In this document: piece by piece, positions 21,393 through 29,636 of the stretch | How the letters are laid out: the number at the start of each line of letters is the position of its first letter | How positions within the stretch are numbered: the first letter of the stretch is position 1 | Source: Candidatus Woesearchaeota archaeon | GTDB lineage: Archaea > Nanobdellota > Nanobdellia > Woesearchaeales > JACPBO01 | Assembly (NCBI GenBank): GCA_016180285.1 | Contig: JACPBO010000006.1 | Location: forward strand, 1 to 33,938 | Direction of reading: 5' to 3' | DNA length: 33,938 nt | Notes under the pieces: generated by a model | What the model was told of the DNA's origin: nothing | Databases searched by the model: none | Seen by the model: the letters and a program-made list of their open reading frames with translations, nothing else | Made by a program: the position numbers and the translations under genes

Positions 21393-21746
21393 ATGGAAGG
21401 CAATAAGAAAAGAATTTTAGAAGAATTAAGTGATAAAGGCTGTATAGAAATTAAAGATAAACAGGAAAAACTGATAACTGTATGTGTAGGTACAAAAGAA
21501 GACATGGGAAGAAGGATAGCTAATTTAATCTAAAATGATAAAGTAAAGAGTTATGATGATGTTTCAAAATTAAATAAGGATTTAAAAAAAATGGGCGTTC
21601 CGAGAGAAGGAATTGCAAGAGCATCAAGATTTGTTTCAAATGGCTTCAGAGACCGCAACTATGAAAAAACCGAAAAAAAGTGGAGCCTTGATCTTTTAAA
21701 CAAGTTTGGTTTAAATAGAAAAAAGAACGAAGAAATAAAAATATGA
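21393..21746 (+). pseudogene. 118-codon frame split by an in-frame TAA
   Basis: From ATG 21393, with GGTGA 5 nt upstream, a 46-residue frame (MEGNKKRILEELSDKG... RRIANLI) ends at TAA 21531-21533. The same frame continues for another 70 codons (NDKVKSYDDVSKLNKDL, RFVSNGFRDRNYEKTEKKW, LLNKFGLNRKKN) to TGA 21744-21746 with similar composition. The simplest reading is one gene with a nonsense mutation. Alternatives are two small proteins (the second restarting at ATG 21591) or a sequencing error. The family is not recognised. Confidence 0.5.
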
Positions 21747-21753
21747 TTTTTTG

Positions 21754-21912
21754 TTATTTTTTCCTGATCCAATCCCAGACTGCATAGACTAAAATTGCGA
21801 ACAATGCTCAGAATAAGAACAGCATTGCAATGTTTGTCTGCGTTAAATATGCCGTTGCTGTTGATTGCGCCTAAAGTGCATCAATCAGCCTGATATCATT
21901 CCTGTTACTATA
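21754..21912 (-). pseudogene. remnant of a small membrane protein
   Basis: On the minus strand one frame reads, 5' to 3', SNRNDIRLIDAL, TAG, AQSTATAYLTQTNIAMLFLF, TGA, ALFAILVYAVWDWIRKK, TAA. Without the two stops this is a plausible small protein with one transmembrane helix and a basic end. No start codon is seen and its 5' part runs into the promoter of the next gene. It is probably a decayed fragment. Confidence 0.4.
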
Positions 21913-21958
21913 AAGAACAGAAAGGTTTAAATATTACTTATCTGTTACTTATAGTAAC
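21904..21958 (+). promoter_or_regulatory. HEPN/MNT promoter with inverted-repeat operator
   Basis: GTTACTATAA (21904-21913) and TTATAGTAAC (21949-21958) are perfect 10-bp inverted repeats flanking the BRE/TATA box GAAAGGTTTAAATA (21920-21933). The right-hand site is itself a palindrome, GTTACTTATAGTAAC (21944-21958), ending one base before the ATG. This is the layout expected for a self-repressing toxin-antitoxin operon with a leaderless mRNA. Confidence 0.65.
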
Positions 21959-22312
21959 ATGGACAAGAAAGAGCTTTTGGCGAAGAACATAAGGGAGTTC
22001 TATAGAGAAGGCAATAGCGCATTGCAAAGAAATTCTTACAATTCCGCAGCAAGCCTTTTCTTCAAGGCTCTTGCAGTAATTGCTGACTGGCATATCCTGC
22101 AAAAGAAAGGGTTTATTCCAAAAAGCCATACTGAGCGTTTCCGCATTCTTGAACAGAATTATCAAGAGATATATAAGATTCTAGATAAGGATTTTCCAGT
22201 ATACCAGGATAGCTATAGCATTGGCTTACAAAAGGAAACAGCAGAGGTAATAAGAGATGATCTTAGAAAAATTGCAAAAAAAGTTGGATTTGAATTGGAT
22301 AAAGAAGAATGA
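21959..22312 (+). CDS. HEPN-domain protein (toxin-like partner)
   Basis: 117 residues, all helical. The pattern AASLFFKALAVIADWHILQKKGFIPKSHTERF resembles the central helices of HEPN proteins encoded beside minimal nucleotidyltransferases. The usual RNase signature R-x4-6-H is not evident: the region before the last helix reads FPVYQDSYSIGLQKETAEVI, with tyrosines but no R...H. It may therefore be a non-nuclease HEPN or a divergent toxin. It precedes and overlaps the MNT gene by 56 nt, and the promoter carries an inverted-repeat operator. In characterised pairs the MNT enzyme AMPylates a tyrosine of the HEPN partner. Confidence 0.72.
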   Translation: MDKKELLAKNIREFYREGNSALQRNSYNSAASLFFKALAVIADWHILQKKGFIPKSHTERFRILEQNYQEIYKILDKDFPVYQDSYSIGLQKETAEVIRDDLRKIAKKVGFELDKEE

Positions 22313-22826
22313 TGCATGGGACATAGTTGTTTATGGCTCATATGCGCGCGGCGAAGTTAATTCTAGGGATATAGATTTAGCGATAATCCTTAGCAGAGCC
22401 GCTTCTGTGAAAAAGAAAATGGCGCTATGCCAAGAGCTAAGAAGGGCACTTTCTGGAAAAGAATACTCGCTGGATGTAAAAGCTGTTGACATTAATGACT
22501 TAATGAATGTAAGTTTTCTTGCGCGGGAAGCTATTCTTGCAGAAGGCCGTTCGCTTCTCAAGAAAGATTATCTCGCAGAAAGATTTGGATTTAAGAATTT
22601 TGCAATAATCGAGTATAGCTTGAGAAATCTCACGCCTGCGAAGCAAAAGATGTTTTATTATGCTCTGCAAGGAAGAAAAATAGGAACAGGAATTCTTGCA
22701 AGAATAGGCGGCAGAATAATCTCGAAAGGTGTATTCCAAGCGCCAACAAGACATTATGAAGAAGTGCTGAATCTGCTCGAGCAGCATCGCATCATCTATA
22801 AAACAACATTTGTCTTGCAATATTGA
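22257..22826 (+). CDS. MNT-type nucleotidyltransferase (antitoxin-like)
   Basis: 189 residues. The nucleotidyltransferase signature GSYARG (27-32) with D38 and D40 (SRDIDLAII) and a third Asp at D73 (SLDVKAV) gives the full pol-beta-type metal triad, so it should be active. A roughly 90-residue C-terminal extension (from LAERFGFKNFAIIEYSLRNLTP) is helical and could be a DNA- or partner-binding domain; minimal MNT antitoxins are usually shorter. It overlaps the HEPN gene by 56 nt in another frame, which ties their expression. The ATG at 22257 is the only ATG placing enough sequence before the GSYARG strand. Confidence 0.75.
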   Translation: MILEKLQKKLDLNWIKKNDAWDIVVYGSYARGEVNSRDIDLAIILSRAASVKKKMALCQELRRALSGKEYSLDVKAVDINDLMNVSFLAREAILAEGRSLLKKDYLAERFGFKNFAIIEYSLRNLTPAKQKMFYYALQGRKIGTGILARIGGRIISKGVFQAPTRHYEEVLNLLEQHRIIYKTTFVLQY

Positions 22827-22938
22827 ATGCTATATTGATATTTTATTAAATGCTTTAGTGTCTAAGTATAAAACAACAACATTTTTATATCTTTTCTGTT
22901 TTTCTGCCTTATATTAAGGATAACAATGGAAGGCTAAC

Positions 22939-23394
22939 ATGGAATGCGATATGTGCGGGAAACAGGCAAAATTCAAGGCATTAATTGAGGGAAGCGAATT
23001 ATTTGTATGCGAGCAATGCTCCAAATTCGGCAAAGTTCTTGGTGAAATCAGAATACGCCAGGCTGATCCAAAAAAGCAAAAAATCCAGAGCGCAATTGCT
23101 GAAGAAAAGGAGCTGATGGAAGTAATAGTTCCAGAATACCCTGAACTGATAAAATCAAAAAGGGAAGAGCTTGGCTTAAAACAGGAGGATTTTGCCAAAA
23201 AAATAAATGAAAAGGCCTCATTGATTCACAAGATCGAATCAGGGCATTTCGAGCCAAATGTCGAGCTTGCAAGAAAGCTTGAAAGATTTTTAAAAATAAA
23301 GCTGGTTGAAGCGCATGAAGAGATCCATAAAAAAGAAGCTAAAAAGGCAGTGGAGAGCTTCACACTGGGGGATTTTGTGAAGATAAAGAAATGA
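22939..23394 (+). CDS. mbf1: archaeal multiprotein bridging factor 1 (MBF1)
   Basis: 151 residues. The N-terminal zinc ribbon uses C3, C6, C24 and C27. A linker is followed by an XRE/Cro-type HTH at about 70-125 (LIKSKREELGLKQEDFAKKINEKASLIHKIESG) and a C-terminal basic tail. This is the standard archaeal MBF1 arrangement; the protein associates with transcription/translation machinery in archaea. It has a TATA-like TTTTTATATC about 40 nt upstream. A three-codon ATG-GAA-GGC-TAA lies just before the real start and is not counted as a gene. Confidence 0.88.
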   Translation: MECDMCGKQAKFKALIEGSELFVCEQCSKFGKVLGEIRIRQADPKKQKIQSAIAEEKELMEVIVPEYPELIKSKREELGLKQEDFAKKINEKASLIHKIESGHFEPNVELARKLERFLKIKLVEAHEEIHKKEAKKAVESFTLGDFVKIKK

Positions 23395-23424
23395 AAGATA
23401 TTAAAGACATTATTTAAATTCAGA

Positions 23425-24327
23425 ATGACAACACATCTAAAACAAACTGGAACTGAAGACTCTACTTTAGTGCTTTCTATAGATGATTCAGCTAGAGGCC
23501 TTTATGATGAATGCAAAAAAATTTCAAAATTGATCGCAGACCATTACAATTGCAACAATGCAAATAAAGAATTAATTTTTGGCTCAGAGCCTTGGTGTAA
23601 CGAAGTAAAGCGGTATGCTGATGAATTCTCAAAGCTGTTTGGAAGCCTTATCGAGCCATTTATTTTAGAACAAAGACTATCAATTTTAGATATAGCACAT
23701 CCTTTAAAGGAAGAAAATCCAGTCAGTATAGTTTGCCGGACATTGGGCATTGAAGGATTAAAAGTAAGAGACACAATGGATGTGCTTCATGAAGTGGGAG
23801 ATCGTGAGTATGCAATTGAGAGCATACCATCACAAGAAACAGAGTTAAAAGTAAAAGATGTTGTGACGATGATTTACGGGGGTGATCCGTTGCTATACCC
23901 TTTTGTAGTGGAGAATGTGCCACTGCAAACCTTAGAAGAGCTTTTTTATGGATACACGCCTAATTTAGTTTGCAATTTACATGAGAATGTTATAAAAATA
24001 TGGGGGTATTTGAAGATTACCCCGCATGCTATGGCAGATAGAATTGGCTTTATTGTTGTTGAGGACATAGCAAAGCTGATAGAAAAAGGATCCGAACAAT
24101 TTAGTTGCCCATTGGAGTATGGCGGTTTTATAATGGCACCAGTTAATAAAATGAAAGATACTATTGATTATTTCACCAGGATATACAAAAATAAAAACCT
24201 AATTGAATGGGCAAGATTGGAAACACTTAGAAGTAAGATAAAAGATGAGAAAGACGAAACAGTCAGATCCTTTTTATTCAAAAATTATAAAAACGAGATT
24301 TTGAGAATAGCGCAAGAAATCAAATGA
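23425..24327 (+). CDS. hypothetical protein coupled to the Dol-P-sugar synthase gene
   Basis: 300 residues, no family recognised. It reads as soluble and mostly helical, with few Gly-rich motifs. Notable stretches are DIAHPLKEENPVSIVCRTLG, KVKDVVTMIYGGDPLLYPF, LVCNLHENVIKIWGYLKITPH and MAPVNKMKDTIDYFTRIY. There is no signal peptide or membrane helix. Its TGA overlaps the ATG of the GT2 gene by 4 nt (ATGA), so it is translated with the glycosylation genes downstream, though that does not prove a glycan role. Confidence 0.6.
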   Translation: MTTHLKQTGTEDSTLVLSIDDSARGLYDECKKISKLIADHYNCNNANKELIFGSEPWCNEVKRYADEFSKLFGSLIEPFILEQRLSILDIAHPLKEENPVSIVCRTLGIEGLKVRDTMDVLHEVGDREYAIESIPSQETELKVKDVVTMIYGGDPLLYPFVVENVPLQTLEELFYGYTPNLVCNLHENVIKIWGYLKITPHAMADRIGFIVVEDIAKLIEKGSEQFSCPLEYGGFIMAPVNKMKDTIDYFTRIYKNKNLIEWARLETLRSKIKDEKDETVRSFLFKNYKNEILRIAQEIK

Positions 24328-25016
24328 TCTCAACAATAATCCCGACATACAACGAAAAAGAGAACATAAAGAACCTTATTGCCGCAATCTCAAATACTCT
24401 CAAAAAAAACAAGATCAAAGGCGAGATCATAATTGTTGATGATAACTCGCCAGACGGGACAGGCAGGATCGCTGAAAATTTAAGCAGGAAATACCCGGTC
24501 AAGGTTCTGCACAGAAAGGGCAAGCTTGGATTGAGCAGCGCTGTTGTTTCAGGATTTAAAGCTGCAAAAGGCAATATTATTGGCGTTATGGATGCTGACT
24601 TTTCGCATCCGCCAGAAATAATCCCTGAACTGATAAAGCCGATTTTAAATGAAAACATTGATTTTGTAATTGGAAGCAGGCACATCAAAGGTGGCGGAAT
24701 GGAGAACTGGCCTTTAGCGAGAAAGCTCATCAGCAAAGGAGCAACATTGCTGGCAAAAACTGTAACGAATGTCAAGGACCCAATGAGCGGCTTGTTTTTT
24801 CTTAAAAAAAGCGTTATAAAAGATATAAGATTTGACTCAAAAGGATTCAAGATATGCCTTGAAATCCTGGTCAAAGGCAGCTATAAAACTGTAAAAGAAG
24901 TGCCTTATATCTTCAAGGACAGGAGAGCGGGGAAAAGCAAGCTAGGCGCAGGGGAATATCTGAATTATTTAGTGACATTGGCGAGATTGATAAGATATAA
25001 AATTGCAAGAAAATGA
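24324..25016 (+). CDS. dolichyl-phosphate mannose/glucose synthase-like GT2
   Basis: 230 residues, GT-A fold family 2. TIIPTYNEKENI begins the nucleotide-binding fold, IIIVDDNSPDGTG supplies the UDP/GDP site, and the metal motif is DAD (90-92) in MDADFSHPPE. GSRHIKGGG and the C-terminal VPYIFKDRRAGKSKLG are typical of dolichol-phosphate mannose synthases. There is no C-terminal membrane domain, so it belongs to the short DPM1-like type working at the membrane surface. It should load a hexose from GDP- or UDP-sugar onto a polyprenyl phosphate for the GT-C enzyme encoded next, with which it overlaps by 4 nt. Confidence 0.88.
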   Translation: MISTIIPTYNEKENIKNLIAAISNTLKKNKIKGEIIIVDDNSPDGTGRIAENLSRKYPVKVLHRKGKLGLSSAVVSGFKAAKGNIIGVMDADFSHPPEIIPELIKPILNENIDFVIGSRHIKGGGMENWPLARKLISKGATLLAKTVTNVKDPMSGLFFLKKSVIKDIRFDSKGFKICLEILVKGSYKTVKEVPYIFKDRRAGKSKLGAGEYLNYLVTLARLIRYKIARK

Positions 25017-26350
25017 ATAAGAAACACCATATATTTATTTTACTGGCAGTTTTCTTTGCTTTATTTTTGATCCTTAATTTCATTGACCCTGTTCTTCTCT
25101 GGGATGAGAATGTTTATCTTGGAAATGCAAGAAGCCATATTGCGCAGTCAAACTTTACAGAGGATTTCAGGTTTCCATTATTGGAATATATTATTGCCTT
25201 TTTCTGGTTTTTTACAGGAGAAAGCATTTTTGCTGCAAAGCTGATTATACTATTTTTCACATTGGCAACGATATATGTTTTCTATCTGATTGCCCAAGAG
25301 AATTTTGAGCATAAGCATGCGCTTTTTATAACAGCACTCTTCTCCATATCGCCTTTAATGATCGAATGGGGATCTAAGGTCTATACTGAAATACCTGCAT
25401 TGTTCTTTTTAGTCCTCTCCTTTTATTTCATATTGAAGCAAAAAAACCACTTTATTCTGATTGCGGGCATCTTAAGCGGCCTTTCATTTCTGGCAAAATT
25501 CCCAAATGCTCTTTTTGGCCTTGCAGTCGCAGCCTTTTTTATTTTTTTCAAGGAATATAAGAAGCTAATTTATTTTTCAATAGGCAGCATCATAGCATTA
25601 CTGCCCTGGCTGATTTACAATTTTATCACTTACAAAAACCCCTTATGGGATTTAATGATGCAGATGTCTGTCATAGCTCAGTATACTGTAAATGAGCCAA
25701 TAATGCTGCAGATAGCAAATTTCTTTGTTGTGATGGCAGCGCTTTCTGTATTCTTGCCTTTTGGCATTTACCCTCTGATTAGAAAGAGAAAAGAAAATTG
25801 GATAGTGATATTTTACACAATTGTTTTCTTTGCATATTATTTATTCTTTGTAAGGCTGAAGTTTTCAAGGTATTACCTTGCTGATCTGGCTTTTTTATAC
25901 ATTATATGCTATGCGGGATTTTTATTTTTAATGAAACAAATCAAAGATATCCAGTATAGAAGATTTTTTTATGCTGCAATAATAACTTTTGCCATTTTAA
26001 CAGCCATTCTTTTCGGTTTTAATAGAATCCAGGCTCATGGGAATTGCGAAAAGGACGGCGCAATAATCCAGAGCACAGATTACATCAAAAGATATGCTCC
26101 AGAAGACCAATACATAATAAGCAATTTCTGGCCATGGTTCGGGTATTACGGCAATTTCAGGATACAGTCGATATGGAGCGAAGACATTAATATTCTTATT
26201 GATACTTTTAAACCCAGCTATTTTGTTTACAATAATTTAGTTGGCGTGCCGTTTAACAGGATGATGCTGGATGAAAACGGCAGGTTAAAATTAGAAAAGC
26301 ATATAGAGGGGAAGTGCGGCCAGGAAGTATATATTTACAGGGTTCTATAG
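25013..26350 (+). CDS. GT-C membrane glycosyltransferase (PMT/ArnT-like)
   Basis: 445 residues with a first membrane helix at about 6-24 and roughly ten more hydrophobic helices. The first extracytoplasmic loop carries the catalytic-type acidic pair D31-E32 (WDENVY) seen in PMT/ArnT enzymes, which use polyprenyl-phosphate-linked sugars outside the membrane. Later stretches FRFPLLEYIIAFFWFFTGES and WGSKVYTEIPALFFL match the family's loop pattern. A soluble C-terminal part (about 345-445) follows. It is coupled to the Dol-P-sugar synthase, so the pair makes and uses the same lipid-linked sugar. It ends in a 6-bp convergent overlap with the thioredoxin-like gene. Confidence 0.85.
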   Translation: MNKKHHIFILLAVFFALFLILNFIDPVLLWDENVYLGNARSHIAQSNFTEDFRFPLLEYIIAFFWFFTGESIFAAKLIILFFTLATIYVFYLIAQENFEHKHALFITALFSISPLMIEWGSKVYTEIPALFFLVLSFYFILKQKNHFILIAGILSGLSFLAKFPNALFGLAVAAFFIFFKEYKKLIYFSIGSIIALLPWLIYNFITYKNPLWDLMMQMSVIAQYTVNEPIMLQIANFFVVMAALSVFLPFGIYPLIRKRKENWIVIFYTIVFFAYYLFFVRLKFSRYYLADLAFLYIICYAGFLFLMKQIKDIQYRRFFYAAIITFAILTAILFGFNRIQAHGNCEKDGAIIQSTDYIKRYAPEDQYIISNFWPWFGYYGNFRIQSIWSEDINILIDTFKPSYFVYNNLVGVPFNRMMLDENGRLKLEKHIEGKCGQEVYIYRVL

Positions 26351-26965
26351 TAAGTTGTCTATCTCATCGCTTGCCTTGAAACCATTATAAGCAACATCAT
26401 TGATTATCAAGCTTGGGGCTGTTTTTATCCCATATTTTCTTTTAATTGCATTGATCGCAGAATTGTCTATGTTTATGTCGAACGAGTAAATGCTCATGTC
26501 TGGATATTTTTTATGCAGATAATTCAAGACAAATCCCTGCTCTTCGCATTTATCGCAGTCCTTGTAATTTGAATAAAAGTAAAGAATCAGCGTATTGTTT
26601 TGCCTGCACTTCTCGCTTGTCTTTTTCATATAGAGCCAATGCCTTATTTCCAGCAGAGAGTAATATTCCTTAAGGCGCATTACATCCCTGTTGTTTTTTC
26701 CGAGCTGGTTTTCCATATAGTCTAATTTTGAGCCTATTTGGTAGAGGTCATCAGTAAGCGGAGTTGAGTTTATCCATTTGCACGGATCCTCGCTGACAAG
26801 CAAGTACTCGATTTCAACTGCCATTGTGTCTACTCTCATGTCCTGCTCAAGGTCGCCTAGCTTTGAAAGCTTTGTATCTGCAGTCTTTGCGCCTATTATC
26901 AGGCCAATTAAAAATATCAGAGTAGTTGCCGCAAAAACAAAAAAATACCTGGATTTTGATTTCAT
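26345..26965 (-). CDS. membrane-anchored thioredoxin-fold protein
   Basis: 206 residues. An N-terminal anchor (about 6-26, YFFVFAATTLIFLIGLIIGA) precedes a charged helical linker (30-115) and a thioredoxin fold. The fold has a CxxC site C137-DK-C140 in YSNYKDCDKCEEQ and the cis-proline P184 (TAPSLII). Extra cysteines C62 and C120 could form a structural disulphide. The orientation puts the redox domain outside the membrane, so it may form or shuffle disulphides in secreted or surface proteins. It is the last gene of a four-gene operon with three glycosyltransferases and overlaps the GT2 gene by 4 nt. Confidence 0.8.
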   Translation of the reverse strand: MKSKSRYFFVFAATTLIFLIGLIIGAKTADTKLSKLGDLEQDMRVDTMAVEIEYLLVSEDPCKWINSTPLTDDLYQIGSKLDYMENQLGKNNRDVMRLKEYYSLLEIRHWLYMKKTSEKCRQNNTLILYFYSNYKDCDKCEEQGFVLNYLHKKYPDMSIYSFDINIDNSAINAIKRKYGIKTAPSLIINDVAYNGFKASDEIDNLL

Positions 26966-28203
26966 CTTGTGTCTTTATGCCTCCAGATTACTTTTTTCCC
27001 GGATAGCTTGTAAAAAATAGCAGTAAGCCACCATACTCCGAATAAAACCCAATAAAACAGCAAATAAGACACATAGGAAAATTTTATCTTAGACGTCTCT
27101 TTAGAGATCTTCTTTGCCATAACAATCATGCATATGCCTATTGCCAGGCACAATATGGAGAGCACGGCAACTGAGTTAAAATTCACAAAAAATGGGTCAA
27201 AATGAAAATCAAAAAGCCTTGAAAAGTCAAAATTTATTGAGCTAAGATTTTTATAGTTTTGTATGAGTGTTCTGGTGATGAATCGGAATATTGTGTAGAA
27301 AAGAACAACAATGACGAGAGCAACTGAGATGAATGCTGCAGGCAGGATGAAAATGCCAAGATTGCTGTATTTTCTGCTGAATAGGTGCTTGTATTGCAGC
27401 ACATTTTCCATAAATCCATAATACCACCTTAATCTTTGCTTTAAAAGGCCTGTAAATGATGGCGGTGTAAGCGTATAAACTATGGCATCAGCTGCATTCT
27501 CTATTTTGAATTTCCTGCTTTTTATCCTTAAAGCGATTTCTATGTCTTCTGTCAGATTATTTTCGTCATAGCCGCCATACTTGTCAAAAAATTCCTTTCT
27601 GAATATGCTGAAAGGTCCGGGAGCAACATGGATGGAATCCAGAATGGCAAATATCTTTCTTAGGAAGATGCCTACGAGATACTCTATTAACTGGATTCTC
27701 TGCAGAAAATTTTTCGGCTTATAGACTTTTAACGAAGGCGTCACTGACATCACATCCTGGTCTTCAAAATAGCCAAGCATTTTTTTGAGCGCATTACTGG
27801 CCACAAAAGAATCTGCGTCCAAGGCAGCTACAAATTCACCCGCGCACCTTTCCAACCCGAAATTAAGGGCAGAGCCCTTGCCGCCATTCTTTTTTGTAAA
27901 TACTATCACATTTGGCTCTTTAATGGATTTTGCAGCTTTAAGCGTGCCATCTGTGCTGCCGTCATCAACAACTATGATTTCGAGCTTGTCTTTAGGATAA
28001 TCCAGATTAAGCAGGGATTTTATTGTTTTCAATATGGTGGCTTCTTCATTGTAAGCAGGCACTATAACTGAAACCTTGGAGTATTCTTTTATTTTAGGGG
28101 TTTTAAGACTGTCTTTATTGTCAAGCAATGTTGAGAAGAAAAATATGGCAGTAAATAGGCCGAAGTAAGAGACCACATATATGAGCAGCGCATCAAAATT
28201 CAT
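26962..28203 (-). CDS. processive GT2 glycosyltransferase (hyaluronan/cellulose synthase-like)
   Basis: 413 residues. One N-terminal membrane helix (8-27) precedes the GT-A catalytic domain with all processive beta-GT2 motifs: D80-D81 in IIVVDDGST, DAD 129-131 in AALDADSF, TED 218-220 and Q256-RLRW (QxxRW). Four hydrophobic C-terminal segments (about 283-310, 350-371, 384-402) would form the translocation channel. It probably polymerises a beta-linked sugar such as GlcNAc or a uronic acid from NDP-sugars made elsewhere in the window, exporting as it elongates. ATGA overlaps on both sides lock it in the operon. Confidence 0.87.
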   Translation of the reverse strand: MNFDALLIYVVSYFGLFTAIFFFSTLLDNKDSLKTPKIKEYSKVSVIVPAYNEEATILKTIKSLLNLDYPKDKLEIIVVDDGSTDGTLKAAKSIKEPNVIVFTKKNGGKGSALNFGLERCAGEFVAALDADSFVASNALKKMLGYFEDQDVMSVTPSLKVYKPKNFLQRIQLIEYLVGIFLRKIFAILDSIHVAPGPFSIFRKEFFDKYGGYDENNLTEDIEIALRIKSRKFKIENAADAIVYTLTPPSFTGLLKQRLRWYYGFMENVLQYKHLFSRKYSNLGIFILPAAFISVALVIVVLFYTIFRFITRTLIQNYKNLSSINFDFSRLFDFHFDPFFVNFNSVAVLSILCLAIGICMIVMAKKISKETSKIKFSYVSYLLFYWVLFGVWWLTAIFYKLSGKKVIWRHKDTR

Positions 28204-29636
28204 TTTAACCCTTTTTTATATTGCCATATCTCTATCGAACCCTCATCATAAATCTTTTCAAAAAACTCATTGTTTCTGAACAGGAAAAGCAGGCCTTCAT
28301 TTTCTTCATTCCAAACCTCGCCATTTTTCATATCAGGAGTTATCCATATGTAACTTACATCATATTTGTTTAAAAGCTTTGTTGTTCTCTCAAGATTTCT
28401 TGAATAAAATATTGTTTCTGTTTCATTATAGGCGAGCATCAGATTTGGCGTGAAATAAAAGTTTTTGTCCAGCACTGCTTTTTTGCCGTAATATTCTATC
28501 CAAAACCCGTTTTTATAATGTGAAAGGACAATATTGGCCGAATCATCATGGCCATTAAGCCATTCCAGGCTTTTAATCATCTCTTTAGTGGGAGGATATG
28601 CGCTTAACCTCGAAATAAAGGAAGTTGATGAAAACAGCAGGCCGCAGATTAAAATAAGGATTGTGAGATTTCTTATCAGCTTAAACTGCCATTTTGTTTT
28701 TGAAATGTACACCAAGCATAAGCCAGATGAAACTGCAACAAGGAAATTAATGTAGAACCTGAAAATATCTATGTAGAAAGAAAGGGCGAATGACATAATT
28801 GCAACAAGGTAAAAGAAGGAATAATGATAATCCTTTTTCCATGTTACAGCCAGGCCAGCCAAAGCAAGCAAAATGCCGAATATGCTCAGGCCTGTAAGAG
28901 AGCCGAAATCTGATACGAAGTTCTGCAGAAGATTCTGCCTTAAGCTTATGCTGCGCGGAACTCCAAAATTTATCAGAAGAGGCAGATAGATTACCAGGCT
29001 GATCACGATTATTATGGTTGCAACTATTGAAAAATCCCTTGCCTTTTTCTTATTCAACGAGATGTAAGGCAAAGTTATGAGCAGGGCAATAATTGCATGA
29101 AATATCCCGAAAAAAGGTATTGTGGCAAAAATCAGCCCGGATATGATAAAAGCCATTTTTCTGTCGTGGATGAAAAAGTAGAATGCAAGAAGATTTAAGA
29201 GCAGGGCAATAGCATCAGAGTTTGAAACAACAAACAAGTAGACAAATATCGGGGATATTATGAAAATGAGCAAAATATAAAATCTTTCCTTGAAATCAAT
29301 ATTTAGTTTTTTGAGAATCAGATAAAGCAGAATGACGCACAGAATGCCTGCTATAAATGGAATTATCTTTGAAGCATATTCCACATTGATGAAGGATAAC
29401 TTTGATAAAATCAGGTGATAGGGATTGAAAACATACGGCTTTGGCGAAAAAACCATATTGTCCTGCAAGGGTATGCCGTGTTCTGCAATTGTCAACGCCA
29501 TCCTTGATTCATAATAAGGCCTCATGCCAATCATTATATCATTGTAAAAAAAATGCCTGACAACATGAGGGAGCGCCAATATGAGAGCTACGGCTATTAA
29601 AAGCAGAAGCAAGGAATTTCTTTCTGTAAGCTTCAT
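28200..29636 (-). CDS. GT-C-type multi-spanning membrane protein 2
   Basis: About 478 residues with a first helix at about 9-25 and roughly ten further hydrophobic helices, then a soluble extracytoplasmic C-terminus (about 375-478; LEWLNGHDDSANIVLSHYKNGFWIEYYG, LLNKYDVSYIWITPD). This WL...LL..Y.V.Y ending is typical of archaeal GT-C proteins related to STT3/PMT. The first loop has RPYYESRMALTIAEHG, an acidic-loop analogue, but no clear AglB WWDYG. ATG 29636 is chosen over ATG 29654: GGAGG lies 5 nt upstream and ATGA overlaps the previous stop. It is probably a lipid-linked-sugar transferase, and a paralogue of the next gene. Confidence 0.75.
   Translation of the reverse strand: MKLTERNSLLLLLIAVALILALPHVVRHFFYNDIMIGMRPYYESRMALTIAEHGIPLQDNMVFSPKPYVFNPYHLILSKLSFINVEYASKIIPFIAGILCVILLYLILKKLNIDFKERFYILLIFIISPIFVYLFVVSNSDAIALLLNLLAFYFFIHDRKMAFIISGLIFATIPFFGIFHAIIALLITLPYISLNKKKARDFSIVATIIIVISLVIYLPLLINFGVPRSISLRQNLLQNFVSDFGSLTGLSIFGILLALAGLAVTWKKDYHYSFFYLVAIMSFALSFYIDIFRFYINFLVAVSSGLCLVYISKTKWQFKLIRNLTILILICGLLFSSTSFISRLSAYPPTKEMIKSLEWLNGHDDSANIVLSHYKNGFWIEYYGKKAVLDKNFYFTPNLMLAYNETETIFYSRNLERTTKLLNKYDVSYIWITPDMKNGEVWNEENEGLLFLFRNNEFFEKIYDEGSIEIWQYKKGLK

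Noticed and set aside
22926-22937. ATG-GAA-GGC-TAA before MBF1
   Set aside because: It is only three codons, too short to treat as a gene; possible leader peptide but no support.
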